This document shows, one piece after another, positions 14,864-14,922 of a DNA stretch of 14,922 nucleotides. The DNA comes from an uncultured Lachnospiraceae bacterium (lineage in GTDB: Bacteria > Bacillota > Clostridia > Lachnospirales > Lachnospiraceae), in NCBI GenBank assembly GCA_947589175.1, contig CANPZR010000036.1:1-14922 (forward strand). The letters are read 5' to 3'. Made by a program: the position numbers and the translations under genes. Under the pieces are notes generated by a model. It did not search any database, was not told where the DNA came from, and saw nothing but the letters and a program-made list of their open reading frames with translations. The number at the start of each line of letters is the position of its first letter. Within the stretch, counting starts at the first letter, position 1.

Positions 14864-14922
14864 ATGAAAGGTACAGTAAAATGGTTTAACGCCAAAAAAG
14901 GATTCGGATTCATTTCCGATGA
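14864..14922 (+). CDS. Cold-shock protein (CspA family), 3' end outside window
   Basis: The 19 visible codons read MKGTVKWFNAKKGFGFISD, the start of a cold-shock-domain protein, with the RNP1 motif KGFGFI intact. Members are single OB-fold proteins of about 65-70 residues that bind single-stranded RNA and DNA and relax RNA structure. GGAGG lies 8 bases before the ATG. It is the only plus-strand gene, and it diverges from the M16C peptidase gene. The paralogue (CspA, CspB, CspD and so on) cannot be told from 19 residues, so no symbol is given. Confidence 0.93.
   Translation, partial: MKGTVKWFNAKKGFGFISD

Overview
This window looks like chromosomal DNA of a Clostridia-class Firmicute, most likely Lachnospiraceae (an inference from gene content and order; there is no rRNA to test it). 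Supporting signs are the gene orders era / small YqzL-type gene / recO and rpmE / DUF1385 / prmC / prfA, a bacterial PreP-like M16C peptidase next to era, an Xfp phosphoketolase, and consensus sigma-A promoters with AGGAGG-type ribosome binding sites. Apart from one cold-shock gene at the right edge, every gene lies on the minus strand, so reading from high to low coordinates follows transcription.

Right to left: a plus-strand cold-shock gene (14864 to window end, partial) diverges from a 973-residue M16C zinc peptidase (14687-11766). The peptidase is followed by era (11679-10774), a short YqzL-like gene (10637-10458) and reco (10507-9779, GTG start inside the YqzL-like gene). These are probably co-transcribed and cover proteolysis, 30S ribosome maturation and DNA repair. 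rpmE (9651-9451) has its own promoter and is followed by a GC-rich array of inverted and direct repeats ending in an intrinsic terminator. Next come a DUF1385 membrane protein (9287-8163, TTG start), prmC (8166-7309) and prfA (7306-6230). The last three overlap or nearly touch; PrmC methylates the GGQ glutamine of the release factor encoded right after it.

The left half is accessory metabolism in mostly single-gene units: two unrelated GNAT acetyltransferases (5991-5497 and 5215-4793), each with a promoter and a foldable 5' leader; a membrane-anchored calcineurin-type metallophosphoesterase (4673-3543); a phosphoketolase gene (3435-1060) with a consensus promoter and a terminator; and a TrmO-type tRNA methyltransferase (932 to the left edge) that stays open at least about 79 residues beyond the usual end of the family.

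I found no mobile element, CRISPR array, phage gene, tRNA or rRNA, and no clear undescribed multi-gene system. The observations most worth following are RNA-level ones: the duplicated terminator arms after rpmE and the two possible leader folds before the 5215 GNAT gene. The open C-terminal extension of the TrmO homologue and the easily missed YqzL-like gene also deserve a look. All promoter, terminator and fold calls were made by eye.
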